DNA from: Acidobacteriota bacterium
GTDB taxonomy: Bacteria; Acidobacteriota; Terriglobia; UBA7540
Direction: 5' to 3'
Assembly: GCA_021828245.1 (NCBI GenBank)
Contig: JAKASC010000046.1
Location: 1 to 12,613 of the forward strand
Length of the DNA: 12,613 nt
Shown: piece after piece, positions 1-8,420 of the stretch
How the letters are laid out: each line of letters starts with the position of its first letter
Position numbering within the stretch: position 1 is the stretch's first letter
The notes under the pieces: generated by a model
Database searches by the model: none
What the model was told of the DNA's origin: nothing
Seen by the model: only the letters and a program-made list of their open reading frames with translations
Program-made: the position numbers and the translations under genes

Positions 1-26
1 GTTCCGTACTGATACCGTGTCTGCAT
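1..26 (-). CDS. Start of a probable tyrosine integrase (partial, runs off left edge)
   Basis: Only the first codons are inside the window; they read MQTRYQYGT on the minus strand. The ATG (26-24) follows a perfect AGGAGG (37-32) by 5 bases. The SD begins inside the stop region of the excisionase-like gene, so the two are translationally coupled. From memory, N-termini of this kind (M-x-x-RYQ-x-G) occur in phage-type tyrosine recombinases that sit directly after a small excisionase. The integrase identity therefore rests on nine residues plus context and is an inference. An alternative ATG at 31-29 in another frame (MKCRHGISTE) is too close to the SD. Confidence 0.5.
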
Positions 27-35
27 TTCATCCTC

Positions 36-284
36 CTAAAAGGAATTTGTGCAGCACGGCTGGCGACTTGAGTTTACTTGAGTTTTGAGCCAGTCGTCCA
101 GTTCTGAAGCTCTGAATCTCCAGAATCTCCCTATCTTGTGCGCCGGGATATCCCCGCGGTAGGCCATGCGCTCAAGGGTCTTCCGGTGAATTTTGAGCAA
201 ATCTGCGGCGGTGGTGCTGTCAATCAGAGGCTCGAATGAGGATTCTGACTTTGGGGCGTATTGAAGCGTACTGGTTTGACCCAT
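36..284 (-). CDS. Excisionase-family / MerR-like helix-turn-helix DNA-binding protein
   Basis: Small protein of 82 residues. The middle reads STTAADLLKIHRKTLERMA, followed by RGDIPAHKIGRFWRFRASELDDWL. This is the typical winged-HTH excisionase layout (HTH_17 type): an HTH, then a wing with the G-R-x-W-R-F motif, then a helix ending in L-x-x-W. Such proteins bind attachment sites and steer an integrase towards excision, or act as small regulators. The ATG at 284 is preferred over GTG at 290 because GGTGAG lies 5 bases upstream of it. The gene ends 9 bases before the probable integrase start, a classical xis-int arrangement. An alternative is a non-excisionase regulator of the same fold. Confidence 0.8.
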   Translation of the reverse strand: MGQTSTLQYAPKSESSFEPLIDSTTAADLLKIHRKTLERMAYRGDIPAHKIGRFWRFRASELDDWLKTQVNSSRQPCCTNSF

Positions 285-444
285 AATCACTCACCCCGGG
301 TTTAGTTGGCACTGACAAGGGTGCCGGTTTTGAACCTGTCTGCTTGGTAAAGCATTAGCCGAATGTTGCTCGTTACGTCGGCCCGTTGACGGCGACACGG
401 TTGCTGTCAAGTTGGGACGTGGATGTGACTAAGATCTTGATTTC
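285..444. promoter_or_regulatory. Intergenic region upstream of xis/int with two inverted repeats
   Basis: This is the largest gap in the left half of the operon and should carry the promoter or operator for the xis-int pair. It contains TTGACGGCGA (386-395) and TTGCTGTCAA (401-410), which in plus-strand RNA pair over ten positions (two G-U) around a 5-base loop. It also contains GGCAC (308-312) with GTGCC (321-325). On the minus strand a TTGACA (410-405) could be a -35 box, but I see no convincing -10 at the right spacing. No promoter is assigned with confidence. Confidence 0.35.
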
Positions 445-921
445 CTATTGCCCAGGAGGCGGGTGGAAAACCTCGCCGCAACGCTGGCACATGAAGGAGC
501 GATTCCAGACGTCGCGTCGGCGTGGAAAAATCACATGGTTGAAGCGCCAGAAGATAGCAAGGCCGAGGACGACAAGAGCAGAGAAAACGTATGCGAAGGT
601 CTGGAAATCCTGCCGAAGCAGCGCGTCGGAATTCCTGGCGGAGGCAGTGAACACATCAATTAGTGGTTCAGCCATGAAAAATCCAATGAGCCAAGCAAGG
701 ATTAGGTAGCGATAGCGCTTCTTGCGAGGGGGCGCGGCGAGTTTAGAAAGCTGGGTCTGCGAAGTTCCGATGGCTTTAGTGCTGCCGAATCCCAATAGCA
801 GCCCGCCGTCGCCTAGCGCCCAGGCATGGCCTCGTGAATGAAACTGGATATCAGAAAGACCTGAAGCGTGAACAACTGAAGGCTTCACTGCATCTTCTGA
901 CTTGCATTTGGGACATTGCAT
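445..921 (-). CDS. Two-TM membrane protein with split zinc knuckles (CxxC at both ends), unknown function
   Basis: I do not recognise this 158-residue protein. It starts MQCPKCKSED, with a CxxC pair at residues 3-6, and ends with a second CxxC at residues 145-148 (CQRCGEVFH). Between them are two hydrophobic segments, about 72-90 and 109-127, flanked by basic runs (RKKRYR, RRR). Both ends would be cytosolic, so the two knuckles could meet and form one zinc ribbon held at the membrane by a hairpin. The ATG at 921 is chosen over TTG at 942 because AAGGAGGA (938-931) sits about 9 bases upstream. It starts 14 bases after the methyltransferase gene ends, so the two are probably co-translated. It is likely cargo of the element. 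Confidence 0.7.
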   Translation of the reverse strand: MQCPKCKSEDAVKPSVVHASGLSDIQFHSRGHAWALGDGGLLLGFGSTKAIGTSQTQLSKLAAPPRKKRYRYLILAWLIGFFMAEPLIDVFTASARNSDALLRQDFQTFAYVFSALVVLGLAIFWRFNHVIFPRRRDVWNRSFMCQRCGEVFHPPPGQ

Positions 922-935
922 GACGGTGTTCCTCC

Positions 936-1598
936 TTACCAAAGGCCTGGAATGAGCCGATAGCGAACCATTAACATGTAGCCAGCATAGCCGGCGAGTT
1001 CGTTTCTAAGGAAGCGATCTTCGTGAATTGTACGCCTGAGAATTACAAGCGAGCCAATAACCGCCGGAACGAGTGCAATCGCTGAGCCGAGCGCAACCGC
1101 GATCGCTGGCATGTTGAAGAGCATTGCAAAGTATCCCGGGTGTCGAATGAGGCGGTAGGGGCCGCGAGTTATCGGCTGGTGTCCCCGGTCTGTCTGGAGG
1201 CGGATGACGCTGGAGAAAAATGGGTTAACGGCCATGGTCCAAACCTGGAGGCACATGAAGAAGGCCACGAATGCAAGTGCCGTGGCCTGCGTCTGATATG
1301 TGATGACCTGTGTCCAGTGGAATCGTCCCGCATCCATAGCGGCAACCGCGACGGTTGAAAGAAAGAAAATGGTAATTCCCGTACCGCTGAAAGGGTCAAG
1401 GCCGATGTCCCCAGGATTGCTCCGCTCCTCGAAAAGTTGGGGGTCAACAATCAAAGCCGCAATAAGTGTGATGACCGAAAAAGTTGCGATATAGGCCCTG
1501 ACCATCGGAAGATTGGTCCGGCCGGCAGAGAGGAACGCAACGGTTGCAAGTGTTGTGTTCGCGAGAAACCATCGAAATATTGATTTCATTCGGGTCAT
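936..1598 (-). CDS. Isoprenylcysteine carboxyl methyltransferase-family membrane protein
   Basis: 220 residues, polytopic, with hydrophobic segments at about 14-25, 33-51, 75-89, 104-122 and 158-187. The C-terminal half has the family signature: G-PYRLIRHPGY at 146-156, then E193-D194 and an RYRLIP motif near the end (212-217). In ICMT/PEMT/NnrU-type enzymes these elements bind S-adenosylmethionine at the membrane face. Bacterial members methylate varied small or lipid-linked substrates, and the substrate here cannot be told. The start overlaps the primase stop as ATGA (1598-1595) and has GAGG 8 bases upstream. Its place inside a conjugation operon suggests cargo. Confidence 0.8.
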   Translation of the reverse strand: MTRMKSIFRWFLANTTLATVAFLSAGRTNLPMVRAYIATFSVITLIAALIVDPQLFEERSNPGDIGLDPFSGTGITIFFLSTVAVAAMDAGRFHWTQVITYQTQATALAFVAFFMCLQVWTMAVNPFFSSVIRLQTDRGHQPITRGPYRLIRHPGYFAMLFNMPAIAVALGSAIALVPAVIGSLVILRRTIHEDRFLRNELAGYAGYMLMVRYRLIPGLW

Positions 1599-2641
1599 GG
1601 CGTGATCCTCAAGCCAAGATTTTGGGAAGCCCGCGCCGGTGAAGCGACTTCCGACTGGTGTTGCTTCCGTGACCTCGCAACTTGGTCAATCGCCCGCTGG
1701 ACTGTCCCACGAGCGTATTGTTCACCATTGTCCGAAGGGTGGGGAGCAAAGGCGCTGATGGCGCGCTCAACCTCCTGGGGATTTTCACCTCGTGAGATTT
1801 TGAAGTATGCGTAGGCGCGGGTTACGGTCAGCCGGGCATAGTACTCAGGATTCGGTTTGTCATCGCGATAGTCAGCCACTTTCTGGATGAGCTTATCGAG
1901 TGGTTCCCCACGCTCGAGCTTCCGCATGACCCAAGCCCAATCGTGTTCAGAAGGCGTCCGCTGATGGGTCGCTCCGCGCTCGACTTTTGATGCTTGCCCC
2001 GGAGAATCGCTTGCGGTTTGGCTTGCTTCAAGAGAGATTTTGAAATCCGCGGCGTGATAGGTTTCAGCGCTAATCTGTCGGGCTTCTATTCTGTGGCCGG
2101 CTTGGTATTTCTTGTTGAAGAAGCCGGGAAGCCGGAGGACTCGGGTTGAATCGGTGGCGGCGGGATCTCCGCCGAACTCGTGGACCATCGCTCGCATCAG
2201 GCTTTCCGATTGCGCCTGAGCCATGCCTTCGACCTTCCAGATGACCTGGTACTTGCCGGGCGAAGTATTGATAACGAAATTTGGTTTGGGAACATTTGCG
2301 TTCGCTTCGATTTTGGCAAGCGATTGGTCGCCATCGCGGTCGAGGTCAAGATAGACGTGGCGGATCGTTTTCACGTCCGCCTTAGTCCTGCCATCGGCCT
2401 CTTGGTTTAAGGCGTTCTGCGAAATGTAGATGTCGGCGCCATGGGCGTTCTTGTGCCGAAGCCAAGCTTGGAATTTCGGTCTGGCAATTGCTTCGGCAGT
2501 CATGATTCGTTGAATCGTCTCGCCATGCTGGCGGTTGAGAACAACGAGAGCCAAGCGGTCGGTCGGATCGTAGTTAGCCCTAATATATTGCTCCGGCGTC
2601 AAGGTGTGAGGCTCCGCCGGATTTTGTTCTAGTTGCGGCAT
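1595..2641 (-). CDS. RepB-type DNA primase-like protein (archaeo-eukaryotic primase fold)
   Basis: 348 residues. The N-terminal half resembles the RepB primase family of mobile elements: VYLDLDRDG at 96-104 gives the DxD metal-binding pair (D99, D101), TSPGKYQVIWKVEG at 126-139 is the second block, and DSTRVLRLPGFFNKK at 164-178 the third. About 230-330 is helical, possibly a PriCT-like accessory region. Such proteins prime synthesis on the single strand that enters the recipient, or prime plasmid replication. The His often found in motif II of this superfamily is not seen; the position reads K-Y-Q. The ATG at 2641 has GAGGAG 5 bases upstream and overlaps the ATPase gene by 13 bases. Confidence 0.8.
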   Translation of the reverse strand: MPQLEQNPAEPHTLTPEQYIRANYDPTDRLALVVLNRQHGETIQRIMTAEAIARPKFQAWLRHKNAHGADIYISQNALNQEADGRTKADVKTIRHVYLDLDRDGDQSLAKIEANANVPKPNFVINTSPGKYQVIWKVEGMAQAQSESLMRAMVHEFGGDPAATDSTRVLRLPGFFNKKYQAGHRIEARQISAETYHAADFKISLEASQTASDSPGQASKVERGATHQRTPSEHDWAWVMRKLERGEPLDKLIQKVADYRDDKPNPEYYARLTVTRAYAYFKISRGENPQEVERAISAFAPHPSDNGEQYARGTVQRAIDQVARSRKQHQSEVASPARASQNLGLRITP

Positions 2642-3606
2642 GGTTGCTCCTCGCGTATGTAAACTGGCTTTAGGTCATAGCGGTCGGCATCAGGATCGTA
2701 GCCGTTGATTTCCAGCACTTCAGAAACAAAGCGCTGCCCCGGCCTGCGCTCGATCTGGACGATCACATTGAGTGAATCAGCGATGTTGGATTTGATCGCG
2801 TGGTACGGAAGCTCAATCCCGCTTTGCAGGACACAACTCGTGAAGCGAGCAAGGCCCTGTTGGGCGGAAGTCGCATGGACTGTGGACAGCGTTCCTGAAT
2901 GACCGGTATTCAATAGCTGAAGCAGGTCAAACGCCTCGCCGCCGCGAATCTCTCCCAATATGATTCGGTCTGGCCGGTGGCGAAGCGTGGCCTTCAATAG
3001 GTCACGGATAGTTACCGCCGGAATATCAAACTGCTCGCCGCGCGCTTCCAACCGAACGAGATTCGGCTTTTGAATCTGAATCTCGGCTGTGTCTTCAATA
3101 ATGACCAGCCTCTGTTCATCGGGGATGTAACTTGCGAGCGCATTGAGCAGTGTCGTCTTGCCCGTGCCGGTTCCGCCGCTAATGAGGATGTTCTTCCGGT
3201 CACGCACAAAACGAATAAGTTCGGAGGCCAAGCATTCGGGGAGGGTGGCGGTGCGGATTAAATCGGCGAGCGCGAAGTGTCGAGAGTTGAACTTTCGGAT
3301 CGTGAGTGTGACACCGTTCACACTGCAAGGGGGGATGACCGCCGCGACGCGGCTGCCATCGGGTAGGCGGGAGTCGAGGATGGGCTTGGCCTCCGAAATA
3401 TCGTCTCCAAGCCGGCGGGCAATGTTTTTGACGGCGATCATTAAAGATTTTTCGGTGAGCTTCACGTCAGGCACGGGTTTGAGGTAGCCGTTTTGCTCGA
3501 TAAACACACTCGTCGAACCGTTGAGCATGATTTCGCTGATGTCGGGGTCGAGAATCAGATGCTCGATCGGGCGCAGGAATGGAAGAATGAGTTCAAAGCC
3601 TGTCAT
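2629..3606 (-). CDS. trbB: TrbB / VirB11 / CpaF-family secretion ATPase
   Basis: 325 residues, close to the usual TrbB length. Motifs in order: Walker A GGTGTGKT at 144-151, the acidic box IIEDTAEIQ at 169-177, Walker B RIILGEIRGGEA at 214-225, and the His box GHSGTLSTVHA at 235-245. The N-terminal part carries the expected EIMLNG (25-30) and RLPDGSRV (80-87) segments. The family forms hexameric cytoplasmic ring ATPases that power type IV secretion or pilus assembly. The start overlaps the relaxase stop (ATGA, 3606-3603). It sits after the relaxase instead of heading a trb operon, and no VirB4/TrbE partner is in the window. A CpaF role in pili is less likely given the neighbours. Confidence 0.88.
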   Translation of the reverse strand: MTGFELILPFLRPIEHLILDPDISEIMLNGSTSVFIEQNGYLKPVPDVKLTEKSLMIAVKNIARRLGDDISEAKPILDSRLPDGSRVAAVIPPCSVNGVTLTIRKFNSRHFALADLIRTATLPECLASELIRFVRDRKNILISGGTGTGKTTLLNALASYIPDEQRLVIIEDTAEIQIQKPNLVRLEARGEQFDIPAVTIRDLLKATLRHRPDRIILGEIRGGEAFDLLQLLNTGHSGTLSTVHATSAQQGLARFTSCVLQSGIELPYHAIKSNIADSLNVIVQIERRPGQRFVSEVLEINGYDPDADRYDLKPVYIREEQPCRN

Positions 3607-6368
3607 GCGAGTGTTTGCTCCTGTGTGTTTTGCTGGCCTTGCCGAAGGGCCATGTGGCCCGATTGACGGAAAGGCTCAATTTCGAGGGCGGCTGTTTTTG
3701 AGACTTCGCGGCTGAGCCTTTCGGCCAGGGTGCTGGCATCATTGGTGTAAATCTGTGCGTCGTGCCGGGCGCGCGAAAGGGCCACGTAGCCGAACCGTTG
3801 GTTAATAAGCTCCTTCGTGTCGCGGTGTTCCGCCGGGACGTGGATTATTACTCGGTCCACCGTCTGCCCTTGGCTCGTGTAGCTGGTCATGGCATAGCCA
3901 TAATCGAGATGCGAGTGCTCGCGCAGGTTAAAACGCATGCTTTTGCCACTGTCGAGGCGGAGTTGGATGGTTCCATCCGGGCCGATCTTCTCGACGTGGG
4001 CCAAGGTTCGATTGGGAATGTGCTGTTTTTTGAAGGGCGCTGTGAACTGAATCCGGTCGCCGACGGCAAACGCCCTTTCTTCCCGCTTATAAACGTTCAC
4101 CCCCTGAAGGCGGCGTGGGTCGTAGGTGATTTCCTGGCCGTTTTTGCGCTGGACGGTCAGCGTGTTTTCATGGGTGTTAACTTGCGTGACGTATGCATAT
4201 TCTTCAGCCTTAAGCCTGAATCGTGCGCTTCCCCGCGTATAGCGGATCACGTCGCCGACTTCGTACTTCGCCGCCCACTGGCGGTCGGCGCCGGTAAGCT
4301 CGTGGCGATTGGTCAGCACGGACACTCGGAATTCTTCTTTTGCCACTTTGCCTTGAGCCTGTAGCCCGAGATGGATTTGGCGGTTGATTTGAAGACGGCT
4401 CTCGTTGTCCGGGGAGACTACAAGGGTCTTTTCGGGCGCACGGAGATAGTCAGCGGTGATCGCCTGAAGCCGCAATTCCTTGTCCGTGAATTGGTGAATT
4501 CGACCTTGCTCTTTCAAGAGTTCTATTGCACGTTTGACATCTCCACTGGCGAAGGATTCGATTGCTGCCTTGAGTTCGGGATCTTTGGGCCGAACGATCT
4601 CTTCAAGGCGCGCTGTGCGCATTCCCGCCTGCTGGAATTGCTCAAATGGTTTTCCGGCATCAACGGCCTGATGTTGGCGAATGTCGCCGACGAGCAAAAC
4701 GCGGTCCTCGGGTCGAAGTCGATTGAAGAATTGATTGACCTGAACTGTGCTTGCGAGGCTGGACTCATCGAGAACGTAAAGGCGACTTGGCTCTTGATGA
4801 CGCGGGCCACCTTTGATTAAGAATTGCTGGAGGGTGCTCGATGCGATGCCAGCCTTTTCAAGCCCGTGGGCGGCACGCGAAGTCGGGGCAAATCCGCGGA
4901 CGCTGTAACCTTCTTTTTCTGCGGCCCGGCGGATGACGCTCAGGGTGGTTGTCTTGCCGCTCCCCGCGATCCCCTGAAAGCCAGTAATCTTGTCCCGGCT
5001 TTCGAGAATGAAAGTAACCGCCCTGCGCTGTGCGTCGCTCAAATGCCGAAACTCTGACGAAAGCAGGCTGGGGATATATCTTTCGTGAACCAGGGCCGCG
5101 CTGGTCCTCTGGCCTGCCATCATGGCAGCAATGTTCTGGCGCTCGAATTCGAGCATCTGGCGTGTGGTAAAGGAGCGGTGGGGCGCGTCAACGGAGGGCC
5201 TCCTGACCTCTACGAATTCACCACTTTCAATTCGTTTGTTCAAATTGGCCCTGATGTGCTTCAGGGTGGCGTCGCCCATCGCCCGCTTCAAGGCGTCGCG
5301 AAGGAGAAATCGCTCCTCGACCACAGCCTCGCGCTCAATGTTCCGGTCCCGAGCATATGTGACGGCTGCTTGCGCGATTGCAGGCGCCTTCGCGTCCTCT
5401 GGGGCACGCTGCATCCGGTGTTGGCGAGCCTGGGCTTGACGAACTACACCCACGGGGTCGTTCTCGTACCGACCAGCAAGCGCGAGATTGATTGCCTTCA
5501 TCTCCTTGGGCGCGAGGTGAACCTTCTTTCCTCGCGTCTGGTGTGCGCCGATCTCCGAGGCTTCGGCTCCCGAAACCTTGTGGGCTTCAAGATACTTCTT
5601 GATCTGTTGGCGGCGTGGGCTACTGGCTTCAAGGTATTCTTTCGTGTAGCCCTTAATTTCAAACTCACCTTCCTTGCCGCGCTCGAGTTCGTAACCGAGC
5701 TTTCGCAAACGAGCTGCAAGCTCGGAGCGATAAATCGCCGTTGCATAGGCCTGCGATTTGTAGAGCTCGCGCGGCTGCAAAGCGTGAGTTTTCCCATCCG
5801 GCGTCTGGGTCATATTGAAGATGACGACGTGGGTGTGAAGCTGCGGCGCAGAGTAGCCATTCACAGGCCTCGCGCTGTCATGTTCGAATTTTGCGGCGAC
5901 CATCTTGCCGGTGGTTTCGGCGGGATGGTTTCCTCCAATCCGAGCTTGAACATATCGCTCAAGCTCATGGAGAGCGGCGCGGATGGCTTCGCGGTGAGCT
6001 TCCCGGACCCGGTCGTCTCCTCCCACCAAGGCCGTGATTGAAACGCTCTTGGGGGCGCTGAACGTGGCGTCCCATCCGGCGCGGTGGTCGGAAGTAGTTA
6101 TCTTTCTTCCCTTGCTGCTCTTTGGGTCGCTTGCGAAACGGTGTCGGACAAGCTGCTCGCCTGTCAGCGGGTGCTGTCCATCAGCCAGCCGATGGAATTG
6201 CTCGGAGGTCACTTTGGCTTCCAATCCCCATTCGGCGGCCAGCTTTCCCTGCCATTCGCCAAGGACACGGCCGTCTTGCGTGTAATAGTTCTGCTCAGGA
6301 TTTGCGAACTCCTCCTGGTGGTAGGAGTGCGCTTGGCCGGAGCTGAGCGGCTTTGAGATTGTCAGCAT
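3603..6368 (-). CDS. mobF: MobF conjugative relaxase-helicase (TrwC/TraI type)
   Basis: 921 residues, near the length of TrwC. The N-terminal relaxase domain (about 1-300) has candidate catalytic tyrosines Y16 and Y28/Y29 (NYYTQDG), H164 in FEHDSARP, and the HTH metal motif at 178-180 (PQLHTHVVIFNMT). The C-terminal part is an SF1B helicase: Walker A GIAGSGKTTT at 466-475, Walker B VLDESS at 532-537, GDIRQHQAVDAGKPF at 561-575, SYTSQGQT at 829-836 and VALSRAR at 862-868. The enzyme nicks oriT, stays bound to the 5' end and unwinds the strand for export. It starts 3 bases after traD ends. All motifs look intact, so the protein is probably functional. Confidence 0.95.
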   Translation of the reverse strand: MLTISKPLSSGQAHSYHQEEFANPEQNYYTQDGRVLGEWQGKLAAEWGLEAKVTSEQFHRLADGQHPLTGEQLVRHRFASDPKSSKGRKITTSDHRAGWDATFSAPKSVSITALVGGDDRVREAHREAIRAALHELERYVQARIGGNHPAETTGKMVAAKFEHDSARPVNGYSAPQLHTHVVIFNMTQTPDGKTHALQPRELYKSQAYATAIYRSELAARLRKLGYELERGKEGEFEIKGYTKEYLEASSPRRQQIKKYLEAHKVSGAEASEIGAHQTRGKKVHLAPKEMKAINLALAGRYENDPVGVVRQAQARQHRMQRAPEDAKAPAIAQAAVTYARDRNIEREAVVEERFLLRDALKRAMGDATLKHIRANLNKRIESGEFVEVRRPSVDAPHRSFTTRQMLEFERQNIAAMMAGQRTSAALVHERYIPSLLSSEFRHLSDAQRRAVTFILESRDKITGFQGIAGSGKTTTLSVIRRAAEKEGYSVRGFAPTSRAAHGLEKAGIASSTLQQFLIKGGPRHQEPSRLYVLDESSLASTVQVNQFFNRLRPEDRVLLVGDIRQHQAVDAGKPFEQFQQAGMRTARLEEIVRPKDPELKAAIESFASGDVKRAIELLKEQGRIHQFTDKELRLQAITADYLRAPEKTLVVSPDNESRLQINRQIHLGLQAQGKVAKEEFRVSVLTNRHELTGADRQWAAKYEVGDVIRYTRGSARFRLKAEEYAYVTQVNTHENTLTVQRKNGQEITYDPRRLQGVNVYKREERAFAVGDRIQFTAPFKKQHIPNRTLAHVEKIGPDGTIQLRLDSGKSMRFNLREHSHLDYGYAMTSYTSQGQTVDRVIIHVPAEHRDTKELINQRFGYVALSRARHDAQIYTNDASTLAERLSREVSKTAALEIEPFRQSGHMALRQGQQNTQEQTLA

Positions 6369-6371
6369 GGT

Positions 6372-8420
6372 TTATAGGTTCCTCAACATGGGCTGGCTTT
6401 CGCCTGAGCGAATGGGTTTGCTTTCTTTTGTGATTTCCGACGGTCGAACGACCTCGTGGTCCCCATTCGTTGGCTGGTCGGTCAGTGATAGGCCTTCTTG
6501 CCCCGAACCTTTTTCAGGTTTCGCGTCTTTCAAATAAATGTCCCGGACTCCACCGCGTTTGAATGGCGGATGGCGAGAAACGACTGGCGTGTACGGGAAT
6601 CGAAGTTTGAGCGTGTAGCCCGGAGTCTGGAAATAACCCTGCAAGTCCTCAAGGTTGCTGACTTCGGACGCTAGAATCGCGGCTTCGATTCGGCTGTCGA
6701 GGCTCGCGTTTTTTGAATAGTAGGACCCCCAATCGCCGCTCGTTCGGCCCTCGCGCAGGTGCTCCATTTCCACGTCCCCGATACATTTGCTGATCCACTC
6801 CGCGGCGCGGGGTTCGCTGGTTCGCAGGAAGATTTTGGTTCGGGGCTGCGACAACATCGCCTCGGCTTCACGGCCATAGCGCATCTCGATTTGGCTTCGT
6901 CCCTGAAGGCCCAAAACGATGCGAGTGTTGGATTTTCTTGACTCGGCTAAAGCCAGGGGAAGGTTGGGCAGCATCTCCAAACTGGCCACCTCATCCACGA
7001 TGACCCAAGTTGGAGGCGCGCCGATTCCTGCCTGCGCGGTCAGGCGGAGGATGACGAAATCGAGCCAAAGGCTGATGAGAGGCCGAAGGGTCTCCCTTGT
7101 TTCCGGGGTACTCGTGAGAAATACCCATGCCGTCCGGTTTGCAGCCCATTCAGTAGCCGTCCACGGCTTGCGGCCTTCGGGAGAGGGTAAGAGGCGAAAG
7201 GCATTGCTCGCCCGTTCGAGAACTCCTAGCACGCCGCTGCGCTGCTGTGGCGCGTCCTTCGCGATGATGGCTTCGAGCGGAGTATCTTTGAGCCGCTGGT
7301 CAATCTCCGGGTCGGCATGGGCGATCCAATCGCAGAGTTCTTGCGGTGTTGGATGGAGTCTCAGCAAGTGGGCGAGAATTTTGCGCGGACTCTCGATGAA
7401 AAATCGGTTCTCGCGGTCGCGGTCTGGGAAAAGAGACTTGGCGAGCGCGTCCGCTTCTGTGGGATCGGTCAGTTCGTCTGCAGGACTCCAATAAGGCATC
7501 CGGGCGTCGAGCGGATTGAGAATCACGTCACCGCGGGCTTCGTTATAGAACTGCGGCAGGTATTCCCTAGCCGGGTCATAAACAACCGCCGCTTCCTGTC
7601 GCGCCTCGATTTGTGCGAGGAGCTGCCGGATGAGGGACGACTTGCCGGTCCCTGTATCCCCGACCAGCAGGAAATGCTGGCACTCATTTTGCCGTGCGAC
7701 GCGAACCATCGTTCGCTCTGGCTTCGGCAAGAAGACTCGTTCCCAAGGGCTTGGCGAGCCGAGGGTGCGCCAACCGACGCCCGTGTGGTGGCGTGCGCGC
7801 CGATGGAACTGCGTGCGAGTCAAAAGATTCGCGCCTTTGAGAACGCGGCCGAAATGCCGCCGGCGCGCTTCCTGAGCGTCCTTTTGCATCGCAAATGGAA
7901 GGGTCACGCCAAGGAATAAAAGGCACGTATACCAGGCGTTTCGGCCAAGCGCCCAGAGCGAACGGTCGCCGTAAATGGAATGGGCGAGCCAGGCGTGAAG
8001 GTCGGTGTCATTGACCTTGAGGCTTTGCCATACGAGCCTCTGCGCCCCGGCGCGAAAAGCGGCGCTTGAAAGCACTAAGTCGGACAGGCGGGCGTTGGAT
8101 TTCGGCGGAGGTAGGGTCGCTGTCACATCTGTGTCGAGGGCCAGGCGAGTCTCGTGGGGAAAGACTATGTACAGCAGGTGGTAGGGCCGAGCGGGGCGGA
8201 GATAGCGGTTCCGGGTGTGAACGAGATGCGCTGTCTGAACATACGCGGACAGGTAATATCGCTGCAAGGGCGTCCAAGAGATCCTGTATTGAAAGGCAAA
8301 CTCCGCGGCCCCCGCAACGAGGGCGAGGGAGAAGGCCAGGATAGTGAACACGGGCTTTGAGCGCGGCCATCGCCCGTCTTGGGCCGGATATCGAACAGGG
8401 ACACGAAGGTCATCATTCAT
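6372..8420 (-). CDS. traD: Type IV coupling protein (TraD/TrwB-like DNA translocase ATPase)
   Basis: 682 residues from the ATG at 8420. Two membrane segments near the N-terminus (about 23-43 and 160-178) precede the ATPase domain, with Walker A GDTGTGKS at 254-261 and Walker B TWVIVDEVASL at 471-481. These hexameric inner-membrane pumps bring the relaxase-DNA complex to the secretion channel. The reading frame stays open upstream to 8609, but the 63 extra residues are basic, low-complexity and lie in the shadow of the preceding gene. The ATG at 8420 has AAAGGAAG about 7 bases upstream and precedes the first TM segment, so it is preferred. It overlaps the upstream gene by 8 bases. The long periplasmic loop between the TMs (about 44-160) is larger than in TrwB as I remember it. 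Confidence 0.92.
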   Translation of the reverse strand: MNDDLRVPVRYPAQDGRWPRSKPVFTILAFSLALVAGAAEFAFQYRISWTPLQRYYLSAYVQTAHLVHTRNRYLRPARPYHLLYIVFPHETRLALDTDVTATLPPPKSNARLSDLVLSSAAFRAGAQRLVWQSLKVNDTDLHAWLAHSIYGDRSLWALGRNAWYTCLLFLGVTLPFAMQKDAQEARRRHFGRVLKGANLLTRTQFHRRARHHTGVGWRTLGSPSPWERVFLPKPERTMVRVARQNECQHFLLVGDTGTGKSSLIRQLLAQIEARQEAAVVYDPAREYLPQFYNEARGDVILNPLDARMPYWSPADELTDPTEADALAKSLFPDRDRENRFFIESPRKILAHLLRLHPTPQELCDWIAHADPEIDQRLKDTPLEAIIAKDAPQQRSGVLGVLERASNAFRLLPSPEGRKPWTATEWAANRTAWVFLTSTPETRETLRPLISLWLDFVILRLTAQAGIGAPPTWVIVDEVASLEMLPNLPLALAESRKSNTRIVLGLQGRSQIEMRYGREAEAMLSQPRTKIFLRTSEPRAAEWISKCIGDVEMEHLREGRTSGDWGSYYSKNASLDSRIEAAILASEVSNLEDLQGYFQTPGYTLKLRFPYTPVVSRHPPFKRGGVRDIYLKDAKPEKGSGQEGLSLTDQPTNGDHEVVRPSEITKESKPIRSGESQPMLRNL

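Noticed and set aside
386..709. Plus-strand frames opposite the zinc-knuckle protein
   Set aside because: Composition is basic and motif-free; the minus-strand gene has CxxC pairs, TM segments and an SD.
5085..6041. Plus-strand open frame of 318 codons
   Set aside because: It lies wholly antisense to the relaxase domain, whose catalytic motifs are intact on the minus strand.
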